Shown here piece by piece: positions 8,217 through 16,626 of a stretch of DNA of 64,000 nt; the first letter of the stretch is position 1; the number at the start of each line of letters is the position of its first letter. Source of the DNA: Flavobacterium anhuiense (GTDB lineage: Bacteria; Bacteroidota; Bacteroidia; Flavobacteriales; Flavobacteriaceae); the NCBI RefSeq assembly GCF_004151235.1, contig NZ_JUIV01000002.1:124001-188000 (forward strand), given 5' to 3'. The notes below the pieces were generated by a model, which was given only the letters and a program-made list of their open reading frames with translations, did not search any database and had not been told where the DNA came from. The position numbers and the translations under genes are program-made.

Positions 8217-9113
8217 ATGAAATTGGAACAAACCAAAATAGCGTCTTATCTCAACACGAAAGTTTCGGTGCTCAATCGTATTGAACCATTTTTTCAAGCG
8301 CCGTTCCATTCGCATCCTGAACTGGAATTGGTTTATGTAAAAGAGAGTTACGGAAAACGTATTATCGGAAATTCGGTAATGCCGTTTGAACCTGGCGATA
8401 TGGTCTTTTTAGGATCGGATATTCCGCACGTTTGGTTAAATGACGAAAAATATTATCAGGGAATTGAAGATTTAAGAGCCAATTCGATTGTCGTATATTT
8501 TCATAAAGATATTTTCGGACCGACTTTTTACGAATTAAAAGAAACTCAAAAAATCAACGAGCTTTTTGTTCAGGCTGGAAAAGGCATTTCGATTATCGGA
8601 AAAACCAATAAGCAGATTGCTAAAAAACTGGAGAAATTAGTTTCCAAAAAAGACTTTGAAGTAATTGTTGGGCTTTTTGAAATTTTATCTATCCTTTCAG
8701 AAAGTCAGGATAAAATTTACATTAATGATGAAATTTATTCGTTGATGCAGAAAGATTCGAAAGTAGATCGTCTTTCGGAGGTTTTTCAATATGTAAATAA
8801 AAATTATAAAAAGAATATTTCATTAGAAGAAATTGCCGCTGTTGCGAATATGACACGGACTTCTTTCTGCAGAATGTTTAGAATTAAAACAAAGAAAAAC
8901 TTTGTGGATTATTTGCATGAAATCAGGATTTCGAATGCTTGTAAATTGTTGTTGGAAACAGATAAAAGTATGTCTGAGATTGCGTATGGATGCGGTTATA
9001 AAACGGCTTCAAATTTTAATAAACTCTTTAAAAAAGTTAAGGGAATTACGCCTTCCGATTTTAAAAATAATGCGAAGGTTAGTTTTGCCACTCCCGATAG
9101 CTATCGGGATTAA
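8217..9113 (+). CDS. AraC family transcriptional regulator
   Basis: 298 residues. The N-terminal half is a cupin-like sensing domain (FHSHPELELVYVKE, then FEPGDMVFLGSDIPHVW), the form of sugar-responsive AraC proteins such as RhaR and RhaS. The C-terminal half holds two helix-turn-helix motifs (ISLEEIAAVANMTRTSFCRMF and the terminal MSEIAYGCGYKTASNFNKLFKK with the family G.T..DF ending). It is divergent from the dehydratase-SDR-hydrolase-mutarotase operon, with 173 bp between the start codons, so it is the likely activator of that operon in response to the sugar or a pathway intermediate. A repeat copy follows directly downstream. Confidence 0.9.
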   Translation: MKLEQTKIASYLNTKVSVLNRIEPFFQAPFHSHPELELVYVKESYGKRIIGNSVMPFEPGDMVFLGSDIPHVWLNDEKYYQGIEDLRANSIVVYFHKDIFGPTFYELKETQKINELFVQAGKGISIIGKTNKQIAKKLEKLVSKKDFEVIVGLFEILSILSESQDKIYINDEIYSLMQKDSKVDRLSEVFQYVNKNYKKNISLEEIAAVANMTRTSFCRMFRIKTKKNFVDYLHEIRISNACKLLLETDKSMSEIAYGCGYKTASNFNKLFKKVKGITPSDFKNNAKVSFATPDSYRD

Positions 9114-9142
9114 AGGATTAAAGAGATTTTTAAGTCCAGTTT

Positions 9143-9214
9143 TGTCTGGCTGAGCGAAGTCGAAGCCCACGTCAAATTGGAACGCCCTTCGACTTCGCTC
9201 AGGGGTGACAAACT
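9143..9214. repeat. GAGCGAAGTCGAAG-type repeat, copy 1 (inverted relative to copy 2)
   Basis: A hairpin-forming element: CTGAGCGAAGTCGAAG ... CTTCGACTTCGCTCAG, with the inner text GCCCACGTCAAATTGGAACG. It matches the reverse complement of 10083-10152 with few differences, so two copies in opposite orientation bracket the SDR gene at 9258-10037. Confidence 0.8.
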
Positions 9215-9257
9215 AAAGCAAATCATTTTAATCCTTTTAATCTGTGGCTAAAAAAAA

Positions 9258-10037
9258 TTAAATAGAACGATCTAAATGTGTGTAACCGCCATCAACATAA
9301 ATGATCTGTCCAGTGGTGTGGCTTGATTTTTCCGACAATAAGAAAACCACCATATTCGCGATTTCTTCAGCAGTTGTCATTCGGTTTTCTAAAGGAATAT
9401 TTTTAGTGATTGCAGCCAGTTTTTCTTCTTTATTTTCAAAAGTGTTGATCCAGGTTTCGTAAAGCGGTGTGTAACATTCTGCTACAATTACGGCATTTAC
9501 GCGGATGCGGTATTTTAATAATTCAACCGCCCATTCTCTAGTTAAAGCATTTCTTCCACCGTTTGAAGCGGCATAAGCTGAGGTTCCGCCTTGACCCGTT
9601 TCGGCAGTTTTAGAACCAATGTTTACAATGGCTCCTTTCGATTCTTTCAAATACGGAAGAGCATGCTGTGCCATTAAATAATAATGCACCAAATTTTTGT
9701 GAAGTGAAGCAGCAAAATCTTCATAATTTCCGTTTTCTAATCCAACGCCATCGTTAACGCCAGCATTATTTACAAGTCCGTCAATTCTGCCAAATTTTGC
9801 GATTACGGCTTCAACAGCTTTTTTGCAGTCTTCAGGTTTTGTCAAATCTGCAGCAACTTGGTGCGCTTCTTTTCCAATGGCTTTTAATTCTTCTACGGCT
9901 TTGATGTTATCATTTTCGTTACGTCCAACGATAAACGGAATTGCATTTTCTTCGGCTAAAACCTTAACGATTCCTAAACCGATTCCTTTTGCGCCGCCCG
10001 TAACGATAATGATTTTTTGGGTTAATGATAACTGCAT
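9258..10037 (-). CDS. SDR family oxidoreductase, probable L-fucose dehydrogenase-like
   Basis: 259 residues. The Rossmann motif TGGAKGIG is at residues 13-20, NNAG at 90-93, the catalytic Ser is Ser142 (NIGSKTAE), and the C-terminus has GQIIYVDGGYTHLD. The catalytic YxxxK motif reads Tyr155-Ala-Ala-Ser-Asn159, so the usual Lys is Asn. I confirmed the codon AAC on the minus strand. It is 144 bp downstream of the AraC gene on the opposite strand, outside the dehydratase operon but facing it. A first-step aldose dehydrogenase (sugar to lactone) is what the pathway otherwise lacks, hence the call. The Lys-to-Asn change makes activity uncertain unless it is normal for this subfamily, as I suspect. 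The gene is bracketed by inverted repeat copies. Confidence 0.75.
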   Translation of the reverse strand: MQLSLTQKIIIVTGGAKGIGLGIVKVLAEENAIPFIVGRNENDNIKAVEELKAIGKEAHQVAADLTKPEDCKKAVEAVIAKFGRIDGLVNNAGVNDGVGLENGNYEDFAASLHKNLVHYYLMAQHALPYLKESKGAIVNIGSKTAETGQGGTSAYAASNGGRNALTREWAVELLKYRIRVNAVIVAECYTPLYETWINTFENKEEKLAAITKNIPLENRMTTAEEIANMVVFLLSEKSSHTTGQIIYVDGGYTHLDRSI

Positions 10038-10082
10038 GGTATTTATGTATTATAATTTGAAATTCTTGATTTATGAATGAGA

Positions 10083-10152
10083 TGTCACCCTGAGCGAAGT
10101 CGAAGGGCGCTCCAATTGGACGTGGGCTTCGACTCCGCTCAGCCTGACAAAA
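10083..10152. repeat. GAGCGAAGTCGAAG-type repeat, copy 2
   Basis: CCCTGAGCGAAGTCGAAG ... CTTCGACTCCGCTCAG with the central text CCAATTGGACGTGGG. It is the inverted counterpart of 9143-9214. A shorter relative lies at 27873-27933. Confidence 0.8.
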
Positions 10153-10183
10153 AGTTAATCCTTTTTATCCAATGAATATACTT

Positions 10184-10227
10184 TAAAAAATTTACAGCTG
10201 TTGTTCATGACAAACAACAGCTGTAAA
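10184..10227 (-). terminator. Intrinsic terminator of the symporter gene
   Basis: A perfect 15-bp stem (TTTACAGCTGTTGTT and its complement) with a 7-base loop. On the minus strand it is followed by a T run, 27 bp past the symporter stop. Confidence 0.9.
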
Positions 10228-10254
10228 AATAGAGAGAATAGAACTGATAATTTA

Positions 10255-11943
10255 TTACCAGAACTTAACATAAAGCGCAGCAATAATCAATAGCGTAATA
10301 ACGATTAAGACTGTTGTCTGCGGTTTTACTTTAAACATTTCAGAATCAATTTCGAATGCTTTAGGGTTTACTTTTGGACCAGCAAAACTTATTAAGATCA
10401 TTGCAATCATTGTGAATAAGAATGATAATCCCATACAGATGTGGAACGGAATTTCAAAAGCTCCTTTTCCATTATTGTAAGCTGTGTATAAAAGTGTGTC
10501 GTTTCCAAATAAAGCTGGAGCGTATTCGTTGAATAAAACAGATAATAAGAATCCTAAGATTACACCCACGATTGCCGCTGTTCCAGTAGTTCTTTTCCAG
10601 AACATACCCAAGAAGAACATGGCAAAAACTCCAGGGCTGATGAATCCAGTGTATTTTTGGATGTAGGTAAATCCTCCAACGCCACCAATTCCTAAAACGT
10701 CATTCCATGTAAATAAAACGGCCAAAAGCATAGCAACAAAAACGGCAAGACGACCGATGTTTACCTGCTGTTTTTCGCCAGCATTTTTTTGAATGTATTT
10801 TTTATGAACGTCTAATGTGTAGATTGTAGAAATACTGTTTACTTTTCCTGCCAAAGAAGCTACAATTGCAGCAGTAAGAGCAGCAACTGAAAGTCCTTTT
10901 AATCCGGTTGGAAGGAATGTTAAGATAGCAGAATATGCCTCATCTTTTACTCCACCCTCTAATTGAGGTAAGTGTCCGCTTGTGTATAAAACGTAAGCAG
11001 CAATACCAGGAAGCATTACAATAAGCGGCATTAATAATTTAAGCATACCAGCAAACAAAATTCCTGTACGTGCTGTTTGTAAATCTGCTCCAAGTGCTCT
11101 TTGTGTAATGTATTGATTACATCCCCAGTAGTTTAAGTTAATAATCCAGATACCAGCAGCATAAGATAATAATCCAGGGAAAGTTAAATATTTGTCAATC
11201 TCAAGCTGAGAAGACGTCGCAGTTGGTTTCGGAATAATCATTTTGAAATGTTCGGGAGCCTGCTGCATTAAAACTTTAAAACCGGCAATTGCATTTTGAC
11301 CAACACCAAAAGCTTCCGCAACTGTTGTTAAAGCAATGTAAGAAGTCACCAAACCTCCGATAATTAATACAGCTACCTGTATAACGTCTGTATAGGCTAC
11401 AACCTTCATTCCTCCAAGAGAAATAAACAAAGCAAAAATAGCCAATCCAAGCATAATTACGTGAAGGTATTCTCCACCAGCAAGTTTGTTAATCGCAACT
11501 GCTCCTAAATATAAAATAGAAGTAAGGTTTACAAAAACATATAAAAACAGCCAAAATACTGCCATGATAAGTGCAGTAGATTCGTTGTAACGTGTTTTTA
11601 AGAACTGTGGCATAGTGTAAATCTTGTTTTTAAGATAAACGGGAATAAACCATACAGCCACGATAATTAGGGCAACGGCAGCAAGCCATTCGTAAGCAGC
11701 AACAGCGATTCCTAAGAAGAAACCTTCACCGCTCATTCCGATGAATTGCTCTGCAGAGATGTTAGAAGCAATAAGAGAAGCCCCAATTGCCCACCAAGTT
11801 AAATTTCCTTCAGCCAAAAAGTAAGCTTTAGCATCATGTTCGTCCTGTTTACGTTTGCGATAAACAGTGTAGCCATAGACAGAGACTACGATAAAATAAA
11901 TAATAAAAACCGCATAGTCTGCGAAAGCGAGGTTTTGGTTCAT
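10255..11943 (-). CDS. Sodium/solute symporter (SSS family), vSGLT-like galactose transporter
   Basis: 562 residues with about 14 hydrophobic segments, the size of the SGLT branch. Residues recalled as galactose or sodium-site contacts in Vibrio vSGLT are kept: Gln66 in SAEQFIGMSG, Glu85 in AAYEWLAA, Asn and Tyr in WGCNQYI, Lys in MLKLLMPL and Gln in YIQKYTG. The LNYWGCNQYITQRALG and LPGIAAYV stretches are also typical. It is on the same strand as and downstream of galM-galK-galT, with a 250-bp gap that may hold its own promoter. I therefore infer sodium-driven galactose (or glucose) uptake across the inner membrane. It also lies next to the deoxysugar genes, so a role in fucose uptake is the main alternative. 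Confidence 0.9.
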   Translation of the reverse strand: MNQNLAFADYAVFIIYFIVVSVYGYTVYRKRKQDEHDAKAYFLAEGNLTWWAIGASLIASNISAEQFIGMSGEGFFLGIAVAAYEWLAAVALIIVAVWFIPVYLKNKIYTMPQFLKTRYNESTALIMAVFWLFLYVFVNLTSILYLGAVAINKLAGGEYLHVIMLGLAIFALFISLGGMKVVAYTDVIQVAVLIIGGLVTSYIALTTVAEAFGVGQNAIAGFKVLMQQAPEHFKMIIPKPTATSSQLEIDKYLTFPGLLSYAAGIWIINLNYWGCNQYITQRALGADLQTARTGILFAGMLKLLMPLIVMLPGIAAYVLYTSGHLPQLEGGVKDEAYSAILTFLPTGLKGLSVAALTAAIVASLAGKVNSISTIYTLDVHKKYIQKNAGEKQQVNIGRLAVFVAMLLAVLFTWNDVLGIGGVGGFTYIQKYTGFISPGVFAMFFLGMFWKRTTGTAAIVGVILGFLLSVLFNEYAPALFGNDTLLYTAYNNGKGAFEIPFHICMGLSFLFTMIAMILISFAGPKVNPKAFEIDSEMFKVKPQTTVLIVITLLIIAALYVKFW

Positions 11944-12193
11944 TGTTAGTAGTATTTTAAATAATTATTATAGGTTGTTTGTTTATGTGGTTTAAATTTG
12001 TTTTTATGTTGTTAAATCTTGTTAAAAATGCAAGATGTGTTTTATTTCTGTTATTTTTTTGCGAAAATAAAAGCAGAAGCCAAATGTAAAATAAAAATTT
12101 AGAAATCAATCACTAGTAAATGTGTTTTTTACATTTATTTCATGGTTATTATGTTAAATTTTTATTTTTGGCTTTATTACAATGTGAAAGCTA

Positions 12194-13252
12194 TTACACT
12201 TTTACAGTGCTTTTGTAATGTACATCTGAAAGCTGTCTCAAAATTTCAGCACTTTTTTCAGGTGTAATATCACGTTGCGATTCGCCCAACATTTCGTATC
12301 CAACCATAAATTTCTTTACAGTTGCTGATCTTAACAATGGTGGATAAAAATGCATATGGAAATGCCATTCTGGATGCAGTAAACCGTCTGTTGGCGATTG
12401 GTGAATTCCTGATGAATATGGAAAAGAAGTATTAAATAAATTGTCGTACTTCGTGGTTAACTGCTTTAAGATTTTCGCGAAAGCGGTACTTTCTTCAGCA
12501 GTAAAATTGGTAATTTTGTTTACGGCTCTTTTGCTTACAATCATTGTTTCATAAGGCCAGATTGCCCAAAAAGGAACCAGCGCAACAAAATGATCATTTT
12601 CGATTACGATACGTTCGCCAGCTTTCAATTCAGCTTTCACATAATCCTCCAATAAAGTTCTCTCGTTTTTATCGTAGTATGATTTTAAGCTATTTTGTGT
12701 TTTTTCAACTTGAGTAGGAAGAGAAGATTGAGCCCAAATTTGTCCGTGCGGATGCGGATTACTGCAGCCCATTACACTTCCTTTGTTTTCAAAAATCTGA
12801 ACGTGGTTAATATATTTAATGCTTCCTAAATCGGTATATTCTTTCTGCCAAGTTTTGATGATGTTTTCAATATCGGCAATTTCCATTTCTGGAAGAGTCA
12901 GGTCATGTCTTGGAGAAAAGCAAACTACTCTAGAAATACCCTGTTCTGGTTTTGCCTTAAAAAAAGTATGTTTAATATCATCTTCAAAAATAATTTCGTC
13001 CTGTTTCATGGCCGCAAAATCATTTTCAAAAACAAAACTGTTTTCGTATTGCGGATTATTCATTCCGTTAGCACGAACATTTCCTGGACACAAATAGCAA
13101 GTTGGGTCATATTTAGGAAGTTCTTCTGTCGAAATGGTTTCATTTTGTCCTTGCCAAGGGCGTTTTGCACGATGTGGTGATACTAATACCCATTCGTTGA
13201 TTAATGGATTGAAGCGTCTGTGCGGATCTTCGTTAATGTCAAAATTTTTCAT
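12194..13252 (-). CDS. galT: UDP-glucose--hexose-1-phosphate uridylyltransferase
   Basis: 352 residues, normal GalT length. It transfers UMP from UDP-glucose to galactose-1-phosphate (Leloir pathway, cytoplasm). The active-site motif is NPHPHGQIWA (the His-x-His-x-Gln nucleophile region). The N-terminal structural-metal site is seen in CYLCPGN near residue 53, and the C-terminal domain carries WHFHMHFYPPLLRS. It follows galK by 16 bp in the minus-strand operon galM-galK-galT. No galE is seen in the window. Confidence 0.97.
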   Translation of the reverse strand: MKNFDINEDPHRRFNPLINEWVLVSPHRAKRPWQGQNETISTEELPKYDPTCYLCPGNVRANGMNNPQYENSFVFENDFAAMKQDEIIFEDDIKHTFFKAKPEQGISRVVCFSPRHDLTLPEMEIADIENIIKTWQKEYTDLGSIKYINHVQIFENKGSVMGCSNPHPHGQIWAQSSLPTQVEKTQNSLKSYYDKNERTLLEDYVKAELKAGERIVIENDHFVALVPFWAIWPYETMIVSKRAVNKITNFTAEESTAFAKILKQLTTKYDNLFNTSFPYSSGIHQSPTDGLLHPEWHFHMHFYPPLLRSATVKKFMVGYEMLGESQRDITPEKSAEILRQLSDVHYKSTVKV

Positions 13253-13268
13253 TGTAGTGTGTGTGGTT

Positions 13269-14429
13269 TTAAAGTAGCGTTGTTCCGTTTGATATTTTTA
13301 CATCATAGAATTTTAATTCAATTCCAAATGTATCTAAATAAAGCTTTGAAAACTTACGCTTAACCTCATTTTCATGTCCTTTTTTAACTAAATTAATAGT
13401 GCAGCCGCCAAAACCGCCTCCCATAAGTCGGGAACCGATAATGGCATCGTCTTCTTTTGCTGTATCAACAAGCATGTCTAATTCTTCGCAGCTTACTTCA
13501 TATTCTTGCGACAATCCGTAATGTGTTTCAAAAAGCAATTCTCCTAAAAGTTCAATATTTCCTTGGTCTAAAGCTTTGCAAGCTTTGATAACGCGATTGA
13601 TTTCTTTAACCACAAAATGAACTCTGGCAAAAACTTTTTCAGTCATTTTATCTTTAAGGCTCAAAACCTGTTCTTCTGTAGCATTTCTAAAAGTTTTTAC
13701 TTCTGGAAAATGACTTTTTATAATCGATAAACCTTCTTCACATTCAATTCTTCTGGTATTGTATTCTGATGTAAAGAGCGAATGCTTTACATTAGAATCA
13801 AATAAAATCAAAGAATAGTCTTTAAAGTCGGCATTATGATATTCAAATTCTAAAGTGTTGCAATCTAATTGAATTACTTTATTTTCAAGACCGTGAACAC
13901 TTGAGAATTGATCCATAATTCCGCAGTTGATTCCAACCCAATGCTCTGCTTTTTGTCCTAATAGTGAAATGTCTTTTTTCTCAATTTTTAAATCGAAAAG
14001 AGATTTAATTCCGAAAATCATTCCACACTCTAAAGCTGCCGAAGAAGATAATCCAGAACCAACCGGAATATTACTGCTGAAAACACAATTGAAACCTTCA
14101 AAAGAAAATCCGTTATCTTGCAGTTGTTTAATTACGCCTCGAATGTAATTGGTCCAAACCACATCGCTTAGCTTTACTTCTTGAGTCAAATCGATTTCAA
14201 ACTCTTCGTTTAAATCAATAGCAATTACTTTAGAAGTTTTTGTGTTGTTTTTTTTAAAAGCAAAGCAAATCACTTTGTCAATTGCAGCAGGCAAAACATA
14301 ACCGTCATTGTAATCAATATGCTCTCCAATGATGTTGATTCTGCCAGGAGAAAGTACCGTTTTCTCTGGAGAAGACCCGAAAGATTTCTCAAAAAAAGCA
14401 ACAGTATTTTGTATTAAAATATCATTCAT
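13269..14429 (-). CDS. galK: Galactokinase
   Basis: 386 residues, GHMP kinase fold. It phosphorylates alpha-D-galactose at C1 with ATP. The galactokinase signature is PGRINIIGEHIDYNDGYVLP near residue 27, the ATP loop is PVGSGLSSSAALE, and the third GHMP motif MGGGFGGCTINLV is near the C-terminus. It is the middle gene of galM-galK-galT, 33 bp after galM and 16 bp before galT, so all three are probably co-transcribed. Confidence 0.97.
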   Translation of the reverse strand: MNDILIQNTVAFFEKSFGSSPEKTVLSPGRINIIGEHIDYNDGYVLPAAIDKVICFAFKKNNTKTSKVIAIDLNEEFEIDLTQEVKLSDVVWTNYIRGVIKQLQDNGFSFEGFNCVFSSNIPVGSGLSSSAALECGMIFGIKSLFDLKIEKKDISLLGQKAEHWVGINCGIMDQFSSVHGLENKVIQLDCNTLEFEYHNADFKDYSLILFDSNVKHSLFTSEYNTRRIECEEGLSIIKSHFPEVKTFRNATEEQVLSLKDKMTEKVFARVHFVVKEINRVIKACKALDQGNIELLGELLFETHYGLSQEYEVSCEELDMLVDTAKEDDAIIGSRLMGGGFGGCTINLVKKGHENEVKRKFSKLYLDTFGIELKFYDVKISNGTTLL

Positions 14430-14462
14430 TATAGTTGTGTAATTGGTATATTATATAAATAG

Positions 14463-15515
14463 TTAGTTTAGAGTTTCAAATTTGTAAAGTGTTTTTTGAG
14501 AATATTGTTCTCCTTTTTTGAGAACAGCATTCGGGAAATGAGCATGATTTGGTGCATCCGGAAAATTCTGCGTTTCAAAACAAATTCCGCTTTGAGCATT
14601 GTAATCGACATTTTCTTTTCCTTTTAATTTTCCGAAACAATTTCCGCCTACATATATATGTACACTTGGCTGATCGGTGTAAACATTCATTCTCAATTTA
14701 TTTTTTAAACTGATTAATTGTGCCACAATTTCAGTTTTAGAATTTACCACAAAAGAATTGTCAATTGGAAACGGACAGTTTTTTGCAGTTCTAAAATCAA
14801 AATCATGGTTCGTCAAATCGGTATAATTTCCTGTTGGAATATTATCTGAATTTGTTTCCAGCATTTTAGCCGATTTAATAAACATCTGCTGTTCTAAAAC
14901 ATTTCCGTCATGTCCATCAAGATTAAAATAACTGTGATGTGTCAAATTGATAATGGTATCTTCAGTTGAGGTTGCTCTATATTCTAATTTTAATTCGTTT
15001 TCTTCAGTCAAAGTATACGTTAAATAAACAGTCATTTCGCCAGGAAAATTTTCGTCTAAATGCTCGCTCAATAGCCCAAAAGTAATGGAAGGATTTTCAC
15101 CAGTTTTTGCATCAGTTACATTCCAGACTTTTCTCCCAAACCCCATTTCTCCGCCATGCAGTGAATTGCCGTTATTGTTACTGCCAAGCTGAAATTTTTT
15201 ATCGTCGAGACTGAAAGTAGCATTATGAATTCGTCCAGCATAACGCCCAACCGTTGTTCCAAAATAGGGAGCGCTTGGCAAATTATAAGATTCTAAATAT
15301 GCATTTAAATTATCAAAGCCTAGTACAATATCTGTTGGTTTTCCATCTATTGGAATTTGGATTGAAGTTACAGTTGCTCCATAATTGATAATCTGAACTT
15401 TCATTCCATTTTTATTGATCAGATCAAAAGAATAAATTTCTTCCTTATTGGGCATTAAACCAAACAATTTGCAATTATGAATCTCTTTTAAATGCGATAT
15501 GTGTTTTATTTCCAT
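14463..15515 (-). CDS. galM: Aldose 1-epimerase (galactose mutarotase), cytoplasmic
   Basis: 350 residues from the ATG at 15515 (MEIKHISHLKEIHN). An upstream in-frame ATG at 15554 would add a 13-residue hydrophobic stretch and would lie close to the -7 element, so I prefer 15515. It converts beta- to alpha-D-galactose for GalK. Family motifs: NYGATVTSIQIP, GTTVGRYAGRI, NSLHGGEMGFGRKVW, the catalytic His in NLTHHSYFNLDGH and the catalytic Glu region GICFETQNFPDAPN. It has no convincing signal peptide, unlike the second mutarotase at 23745. First gene of the gal operon, divergent from the GntR regulator. Confidence 0.95.
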   Translation of the reverse strand: MEIKHISHLKEIHNCKLFGLMPNKEEIYSFDLINKNGMKVQIINYGATVTSIQIPIDGKPTDIVLGFDNLNAYLESYNLPSAPYFGTTVGRYAGRIHNATFSLDDKKFQLGSNNNGNSLHGGEMGFGRKVWNVTDAKTGENPSITFGLLSEHLDENFPGEMTVYLTYTLTEENELKLEYRATSTEDTIINLTHHSYFNLDGHDGNVLEQQMFIKSAKMLETNSDNIPTGNYTDLTNHDFDFRTAKNCPFPIDNSFVVNSKTEIVAQLISLKNKLRMNVYTDQPSVHIYVGGNCFGKLKGKENVDYNAQSGICFETQNFPDAPNHAHFPNAVLKKGEQYSQKTLYKFETLN

Positions 15516-15539
15516 GTAATTTTTAACAAAAATGAAATC

Positions 15540-15585
15540 CAAAAGTAGAAACATTTTCTATATTTGCATACCAGTGCCTACCAGT
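15540..15585. promoter_or_regulatory. Divergent gal/gntR control region with paired TACCAGT sites
   Basis: Minus-strand TACTTTTG (15540-15547) fits the -7 element for galM, and plus-strand TATATTTG (15559-15566) fits it for the GntR gene. TACCAGT occurs twice as a direct repeat, at 15569-15575 and 15579-15585, exactly 10 bp (one helical turn) apart. The pair covers the -33 region of the gal promoter and the expected start point of the gntR promoter, a position suited to repression of both. The identity of the bound protein is inferred from the neighbouring regulator. Confidence 0.55.
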
Positions 15586-15622
15586 TTTTAATTATAATAG
15601 TCATAATGACTTTATCTAAAAC

Positions 15623-16615
15623 ATGATTTCAATTCAAAATAACATCGGTCTGCCAAAATATAGGCAGATAATTCTTTCAATCGAAAAAGCAATTGAAGAA
15701 GGGAATTTAATTAAAGGAGATAGGCTTCCATCCGTCAATAAAGTCTGTTTGGCTTTTTCCTTGTCTCGAGACACGGTCTTATTGGCGTATGACGAATTAA
15801 AGAAAAGAGGAATAATTTATGCCATTCCAGGCAAAGGATATTATGTTAAAAGTGTTGAAATCACTATAACTCAGAAGATTTTCTTGCTTTTTGATGAATT
15901 GAATATTTTTAAAGAAGATATTTATAATTCGTTTTTAAAAAACATTGGAAAAAATGTGCAGGTTGATATTTTCTTTCATCATTTTAATGTTCAGGTTTTC
16001 AAAAAACTGATAAATGACAGCAATGGAAATTATACAAAATATATTATCATGCCGACCAACTTAACCGATATTGTCGACTCGATAAAAACCCTACCAGTAA
16101 GCGACGTAATTATCTTGGACCAGACCAATCCAGAGTTAAAAATGTTTCCTGCAATTTACCAGAACCATCAAAAAGATATTTTCGAAGGTTTGATGAAGGG
16201 CAAATCTCGATTGTCAAAATACAAAAAACTGATTTTAATATTTCCAGGTTTTAGGGAGCCTCCCGGAATGAAATTAGGATTTGAGTCGTTTTGCCAGACT
16301 TATGGTTTTGATTATGAGGTGATTTCAGATTTTAGTAACCGATCTATTGCACTAGGAGATTTGTATATCATTCCTCATGATCGTGATCTACTTTTGGTTA
16401 TAGAAAATGCAATGAGCAGAAATTTAAAGTTAGGAGAGGATTTTGGCATTATATCTTATAATGAAACGCCTTTAAAGAAAATCGCAGCAAACGGAATAAC
16501 CACAATTTCAACCAATTTTGAAGTTATGGGAAAAATTTTGGCCGATATGGTTTTAAAAGGAATCAAAGAGCAGATCGAAAATAAATCTGCTCTTATACTA
16601 AGGAATTCTTTATAG
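15623..16615 (+). CDS. GntR family regulator with LacI-like sugar-binding domain
   Basis: 330 residues. The winged helix-turn-helix GntR domain is at residues 1-75 (LPKYRQIILSIEKAIEEGNL, then GDRLPSVNKVCLAFSLSRDTVLLAYDEL). A periplasmic-binding-protein-like effector domain fills the rest (GFREPPGMKLGFESFCQTYGF, ending in ITTISTNFEVMGKILADMVL). This architecture is common in Bacteroidetes sugar-pathway regulators. It is divergent from galM with 107 bp between start codons and shares a paired TACCAGT element with it. Likely role: galactose-responsive control of galMKT and of itself. It is convergent with the Nudix-type regulator, 11 bp apart at the stops. Confidence 0.88.
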   Translation: MISIQNNIGLPKYRQIILSIEKAIEEGNLIKGDRLPSVNKVCLAFSLSRDTVLLAYDELKKRGIIYAIPGKGYYVKSVEITITQKIFLLFDELNIFKEDIYNSFLKNIGKNVQVDIFFHHFNVQVFKKLINDSNGNYTKYIIMPTNLTDIVDSIKTLPVSDVIILDQTNPELKMFPAIYQNHQKDIFEGLMKGKSRLSKYKKLILIFPGFREPPGMKLGFESFCQTYGFDYEVISDFSNRSIALGDLYIIPHDRDLLLVIENAMSRNLKLGEDFGIISYNETPLKKIAANGITTISTNFEVMGKILADMVLKGIKEQIENKSALILRNSL

Positions 16616-16626
16616 GTGAATGCCAA

